Assembly (NCBI GenBank): GCA_023436945.1
Contig: JAEZHG010000281.1
Coordinates: forward strand, 1-8,872
DNA length: 8,872 bases
Reading direction: 5' to 3'
From: Pseudomonadota bacterium
GTDB taxonomy: Bacteria; Pseudomonadota; Alphaproteobacteria; Caulobacterales; Caulobacteraceae
The notes under the pieces are model-generated. The model was not told where the DNA came from and searched no databases. It was given only the letters and a program-made list of their open reading frames with translations. This document shows, piece after piece, positions 5,666 to 8,872 of the stretch. Both the position numbers and the translations under genes were made by a program. How positions within the stretch are numbered: position 1 is the stretch's first letter; the number at the start of each line of letters is the position of its first letter.

Positions 5666-6079
5666 TCAGGTGCCAGTCTTGCGACGCAGGCCCATCTCGT
5701 CAAAGGCCGCGCTTTCACGCCGATTGGCGGCGATGCGAGCATTCAGGCGGGTGACCTCGGCCACGTGCTCGAACTTCTTCAGTTCCTCGAAGGCGGAGGT
5801 CAGAGCATCGCGTGCGCCTTCCTCCTCGCGGGTCAGGGCCTCGACCATGCCCTCGGCCTCGGCGCGACGCAGCTTCCAGCCGTTCATATAGGCGCGCAGC
5901 ATGAAGGCGTGCTGGGGATCGTGCGAGAAGTTGGCCTTTTCGCCCTCTGCCTCGGCATCCAGCATGACCAGTTTCATCTCGGCATCCGCACGGCGCGCGG
6001 CGATCTCGGCCATGCGCTTTTGCAGGGTCTCGACCTCATAGTTGGTGAGGCGGATCAGGGATTGGGCCCATGCGGTCAT
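5666..6079 (-). CDS. fliJ: Flagellar export protein FliJ
   Basis: This 137-residue, highly charged protein (many Ala, Glu, Arg and Leu in heptad-like spacing) is predicted to be almost wholly alpha-helical coiled coil. That is typical of FliJ, the soluble stalk that inserts into the FliI hexamer and helps engage the FlhA gate of the flagellar type III export apparatus. FliJ sequences are poorly conserved, so identification rests on length, coiled-coil composition and position directly after fliI. The ATG at 6079 has GGAGG seven bases upstream, lying just past the fliI stop; the genes are 14 bases apart and surely one operon. The stop TGA (5666-5668) is followed in the same frame by the xylanase gene after one codon. 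Confidence 0.88.
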   Translation of the reverse strand: MTAWAQSLIRLTNYEVETLQKRMAEIAARRADAEMKLVMLDAEAEGEKANFSHDPQHAFMLRAYMNGWKLRRAEAEGMVEALTREEEGARDALTSAFEELKKFEHVAEVTRLNARIAANRRESAAFDEMGLRRKTGT

Positions 6080-6086
6080 GCGTTAG

Positions 6087-6091
6087 CCTCC
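6087..6091 (-). promoter_or_regulatory. Ribosome binding site of fliJ
   Basis: GGAGG on the minus strand, seven bases before ATG 6079 and within the 14-base gap after the fliI stop. It supports the chosen fliJ start. Confidence 0.8.
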
Positions 6092-6093
6092 GG

Positions 6094-7437
6094 TCACGCT
6101 TCGAGCATGCCCATATTGAGGATGGTTTCAAGTCGGGTGAAGGATTCATCCAACCTGGTTACGTCTTCCTTATCCTGACGCAGGAAATCTTCCAGCATAG
6201 GGTTCAGGGCGATGGCGCGATCGACGATCGGGTCGGCACCGGAACGGTAGGCACCGATCTTGATCAGCTCTTCCATATTGGCATAGGCGCTGAGCGACAG
6301 ACGGGCGCGGCGGTTGATCTCGCGCTCTGCGGGCGTCTGGCAGTCAGGCATGGTCCGGCTGACGGATTTCAGCACGTCGATGGCGGGGAAGCGGCCGCGT
6401 TCGGCGATCTTGCGGTCCATAACGATGTGACCATCCAGAATACCGCGCACGGCATCGGCGATGGGTTCGTCATGGTCGCCGCCGTCTACCAGAACGGTGA
6501 ACAGGGCGGTGATGGGGCCAGCCTGCCTGCCATCGGGCAGGATGGGGCCGGGTCCGGCGCGCTCCAAAAGCTTGGGCAGTTCGGTAAAGACGGTGGGGGT
6601 GTAACCCTTGGTCGTCGGCGGCTCGCCTGCGGCAAGGCCGATTTCGCGCTGGGCCATGGCGAAGCGGGTGACGGAGTCCATCAGGCACAGGACTTCCAGA
6701 CCCTGATCACGGAAATACTCGGCCACGGCCATGGTCATATAGGCAGCTTGGCGGCGCTTGAGCGCGGGCTCGTCCGAGGTGGCAACCACAACGACGGCGC
6801 GGCGCAAGCCTTCTTCGCCCAGTGTCTCCTCGATGAACTCGCGAACCTCGCGGCCACGTTCACCGATCAGGCCCACCACAACCACGTCACAGGTGGCTTG
6901 GCGCGCCAGCATGGACAGCAGAACCGACTTGCCGACGCCCGAGCCTGCGAAGATACCCAGACGCTGGCCACGGCAGGTGGTGGTGAAGACGTCCATCGAC
7001 CGCACGCCCAGATCCAGACGCTCGCCGACGCGGGCGCGCGAGTGGGCGGGGGGCGGCGAGGCTTTCAGCGTATAGGGCAGCGGACCTTGGGGCAGCGCGC
7101 CTTTGCCGTCGATAGGGTCGCCAAAGGCGTCGATAATTCGGCCCAGCCAGCCGATGGTCGGCTTTACCGATGCGGCAGCATCCAGAACCTTGATGTCGGC
7201 ACCGGGGGCCACGCCCTCGACGGGACCATAGGGCATCAGAAGGGCTTTATTGTCGCGGAACCCGACGACCTCGGCGGGCAGCGGAGCCTGTCCACGGCGC
7301 GAGATTTCGGCCCTTGCACCGACCGCCAGACGCGACAGGCCGCCACGGCTTTCGATCAGCAGACCACTGACGCCCGCCACCTTTCCGGTAACCACAACAG
7401 GATCGATAGATTCAGCTGCGGAGATCAGGTTGCGCAA
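6094..7437 (-). CDS. fliI: Flagellum-specific ATP synthase FliI (export ATPase)
   Basis: This 447-residue cytoplasmic ATPase powers or assists flagellar type III protein export with FliH and FliJ and is related to the F1 beta subunit. The N-terminal beta-barrel domain (about 10-90) precedes the catalytic core: Walker A AGSGVGKS (164-171), GERGREV with catalytic E193, Walker B VLCLMD (249-254) followed by SVTRFA, the signature [14 protein letters not shown] (271-284), and DEPIAD (323-328) with the [18 protein letters not shown] block (344-361). The length is standard. The start appears to be TTG 7437, with GGAAAG seven bases upstream (7445-7450); the frame contains no ATG or GTG between an in-frame stop and this codon. 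A CtrA-like box lies about 70 bases upstream, consistent with CtrA activation of early flagellar genes. It is followed by fliJ. Confidence 0.97.
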   Translation of the reverse strand: MRNLISAAESIDPVVVTGKVAGVSGLLIESRGGLSRLAVGARAEISRRGQAPLPAEVVGFRDNKALLMPYGPVEGVAPGADIKVLDAAASVKPTIGWLGRIIDAFGDPIDGKGALPQGPLPYTLKASPPPAHSRARVGERLDLGVRSMDVFTTTCRGQRLGIFAGSGVGKSVLLSMLARQATCDVVVVGLIGERGREVREFIEETLGEEGLRRAVVVVATSDEPALKRRQAAYMTMAVAEYFRDQGLEVLCLMDSVTRFAMAQREIGLAAGEPPTTKGYTPTVFTELPKLLERAGPGPILPDGRQAGPITALFTVLVDGGDHDEPIADAVRGILDGHIVMDRKIAERGRFPAIDVLKSVSRTMPDCQTPAEREINRRARLSLSAYANMEELIKIGAYRSGADPIVDRAIALNPMLEDFLRQDKEDVTRLDESFTRLETILNMGMLEA

Positions 7438-7643
7438 CGACAGGCTTTCCGGAGAAGGCGAGAATTCAACCCGCGCGTTTGTCTTGGAAATGAATGTAAA
7501 TTTTCATGGTTAATTGTCTGTAAATATTAAGTAGAGGTTTTCTGCGTAACGTAGTTATTACAGAAATAAAAGATTTCGAGCTGATATTGCGTTCTACAAA
7601 CGGCGTTACTCAAACGAGCTGTGGCTGAGATCGGAAAATCAGA
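7438..7643. promoter_or_regulatory. Divergent promoter region between fliI and the PAS chemoreceptor
   Basis: These 206 bases are AT-rich, especially 7497-7600, and hold no credible gene. They contain a CtrA-like box facing fliI (7508-7524) and a second TTAA at 7527-7530. No sigma-54 (GG-N10-GC) or clear sigma-70-type pair was recognised for either gene. GGAAAA at 7633-7638 could be the chemoreceptor ribosome site. Confidence 0.55.
7508..7524 (-). promoter_or_regulatory. CtrA-like box upstream of fliI
   Basis: On the minus strand this reads TTTA-CAGACAA-TTAACC, one mismatch from TTAA-N7-TTAA and with the CC extension often seen after the second half. It lies 71-87 bases before the fliI start, a plausible -35 region. 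CtrA directly activates early flagellar operons in Caulobacter; binding here is inferred. Confidence 0.55.
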
Positions 7644-8872
7644 ATGTTCAGAAAGAACCGCCAAGTCGCTGTGGACACCGGACGTCTCGAAGAACTTGAG
7701 CGCCGCATGGATGCAATCGGCCGATCTCAAGCTGTTATCGAGTTCGAGCTGAGCGGCATCATTATTGATGCCAACGAAAACCTGCTCAAGACCATGGGAT
7801 ACTCGCTGGACGAGATCCGCGGCCAGCATCACCGCATGTTTATGGATCCGGCAGAGGCGGCAACACCTGAATATGCGGCCTTCTGGCGTGAGTTGAACGA
7901 AGGCCGGTTCGTCGCCAAGAAGTTCCGCCGCATGGCCAAGGGCCAGCGCGAGGTTTGGCTGGAAGCTTCATACAATCCGGTGCTGGATGCCAATGGCCGC
8001 CCCTATAAGGTGGTGAAGCTGGCCATCAACATCACCGAGTCCGAACAGGCCGCCCGTCGTGCCGAGGCCGAGCGCAAGGCCGCCGAGGCCGCCCAAGCTG
8101 CGCTGGTCGATGCTCTGGCCGAGAACCTGTCGAAACTGTCGAGCGGCGACCTGCGGGCCACCATCGAAGCCCAGATGGAAGGGGCCCACCAGCGCGTGAA
8201 GGACGACTTCAACGGGGCAACGGCCAGCCTTCGCAGCACTCTGGATCAGGTTCTGGAAGCGGTCGCAGTGCTCAAGACCGGTTCCGAAGAAATCGCCAAC
8301 TCGGCTGATGATCTTTCCCGCCGCACCGAACAACAGGCCGCAAGCCTGGAAGAGACGGCCGCGGCTCTGGACGAGATCACCGCCACGGTCCAACGTAGCG
8401 CCGAGGGGGCACGTCAGGCCTCCACCGCCGCTGTGGCTGCCCGCACCGAGACTGATCGCTCGGGCGAGGTGATGCAGAAGGCCCAGGCCGCCATGGACGG
8501 CATTAGCCGCCGTTCGGCCGAGATTGGCGACATTATCGGCGTGATCGACGAGATCGCCTTCCAGACCAATCTGCTGGCCCTGAACGCAGGCGTGGAAGCC
8601 GCCCGTGCAGGTGAAAGCGGTCGAGGCTTTGCGGTGGTGGCTTCGGAAGTCCGCACCCTTGCCCAACGTTCGGCAGAGGCCGCCAAGGAGATCAAGGCGC
8701 TGATCTCGGCCTCGGCGCACGAGGTGGCCGAGGGCGTGAAACTGGTCGGTGAATCGGGCCGCGCGCTGGAAACCATCGCCGCCAAGGTGGCCGAGATGGA
8801 TGCGCTTGCCGCCGAGATCGCAGCTTCGGCTCAGGAACAGGCCACGGGTCTGGGACAGGTCAATGCCGCGGT
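7644..8872 (+). CDS. Soluble PAS-domain methyl-accepting chemotaxis protein (C-terminus cut off)
   Basis: At least 409 residues are present and the frame is still open at the right edge, so the gene is partial. Residues about 25-133 form one PAS domain (VIEFELSGIIIDANENLLKT, GYSLDEIRG, the HHRMF segment, and YNPVLDANGRPYKVVK), likely to sense redox state, oxygen or a small ligand. After a charged helical linker (135-160), 165-205 resembles a HAMP-like or coiled-coil connector. The signalling domain follows: a methylation helix near 215-250 (RRTEQQAASLEETAAALDEI) and the CheA/CheW-contacting tip EIAFQTNLLALNAGVEAARA (303-322), with G316 in NAGVEA rather than the enteric Ala. No membrane segments are present, so it is a cytoplasmic receptor. 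ATG 7644 is the first start after an in-frame TGA at 7626, with GGAAAA five bases upstream. The gene is divergent from fliI. The ligand is unknown. Confidence 0.93.
   Translation, partial: MFRKNRQVAVDTGRLEELERRMDAIGRSQAVIEFELSGIIIDANENLLKTMGYSLDEIRGQHHRMFMDPAEAATPEYAAFWRELNEGRFVAKKFRRMAKGQREVWLEASYNPVLDANGRPYKVVKLAINITESEQAARRAEAERKAAEAAQAALVDALAENLSKLSSGDLRATIEAQMEGAHQRVKDDFNGATASLRSTLDQVLEAVAVLKTGSEEIANSADDLSRRTEQQAASLEETAAALDEITATVQRSAEGARQASTAAVAARTETDRSGEVMQKAQAAMDGISRRSAEIGDIIGVIDEIAFQTNLLALNAGVEAARAGESGRGFAVVASEVRTLAQRSAEAAKEIKALISASAHEVAEGVKLVGESGRALETIAAKVAEMDALAAEIAASAQEQATGLGQVNAA

Noticed and set aside
7469..7507. 13-codon minus-strand frame ([13 protein letters not shown]) ahead of fliI as a leader peptide
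   Set aside because: There is no ribosome site and no regulatory codon run or attenuator hairpin; chance is the simpler explanation.
6070..7530. 486-codon plus-strand open frame opposite fliI
   Set aside because: It is antisense to an unmistakable FliI with Walker A, Walker B and catalytic Glu motifs; it has no recognisable domain. Long mirrored frames are common in GC-rich coding DNA.
7546..7609. GTAACG and CGTTAC as an inverted repeat in the chemoreceptor promoter
   Set aside because: The arms are only six bases with over 50 bases between them, well within chance for an AT-rich stretch.
7968..8720. 250-codon minus-strand open frame opposite the chemoreceptor
   Set aside because: The Gly/His/Leu-rich translation is typical of the reverse of an Ala/Glu-rich MCP coiled coil.

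Overview
The window looks like chromosomal DNA of an alphaproteobacterium, most likely Caulobacterales. The strongest marker is ctrA, the master cell-cycle response regulator, whose protein is almost the Caulobacter version. A flagellar export pair (fliI, fliJ), a soluble PAS chemoreceptor with an alphaproteobacterial-type signalling tip, and an upstream region dense in GANTC (CcrM) sites and TTAA-type CtrA half-sites agree with this. The genus cannot be fixed from sequence alone; moderately high GC with AT-rich promoters would suit Asticcacaulis or a relative. No tRNA, rRNA, CRISPR array, insertion sequence or phage gene was seen.

Layout. (1) Positions 1-1396, minus strand: a tightly packed operon reading leftwards. 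It encodes a small protein resembling the DNA-binding domain IV of DnaA, a DUF6456 protein overlapping it by ATGA, and the N-terminal part of a cation diffusion facilitator (CDF) cut by the window edge. (2) Positions 1397-1771: a divergent regulatory region with four GANTC sites in 90 bases, two TTAACCATT repeats, a TTAA cluster and two short palindromes. (3) Positions 1772-2473: ctrA on the plus strand, closed by a strong hairpin terminator. (4) Positions 2531-4571: a divergent pair of probable redox enzymes, an MpaB/DUF2236-family oxygenase (minus) and a class I nitronate monooxygenase (plus). (5) Positions 4568-7437, minus strand: fliI, fliJ and a GH10 xylanase with a Tat/lipoprotein-like N-terminus. 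The xylanase begins two codons after the fliJ stop and in the same frame. (6) Positions 7438-7643: a divergent promoter region with a CtrA-like box. (7) Position 7644 to the right edge: a soluble PAS-MCP chemoreceptor, truncated by the window.

Functionally the window joins cell-cycle control (CtrA, possibly the DnaA-IV-like protein) to motility (FliI/FliJ export ATPase complex, chemoreceptor), with metabolic genes placed between. CtrA is the known activator of early flagellar genes in Caulobacter, so the CtrA-like box in front of fliI fits. The most unusual points are an alanine at CtrA residue 191, where the C. crescentus protein as I recall it has aspartate; the in-frame fliJ-stop-xylanase junction with no ATG or clear Shine-Dalgarno; and the DnaA-IV-like/DUF6456 pair sharing a regulatory region with ctrA. 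I do not see convincing evidence for a wholly new multi-gene system.
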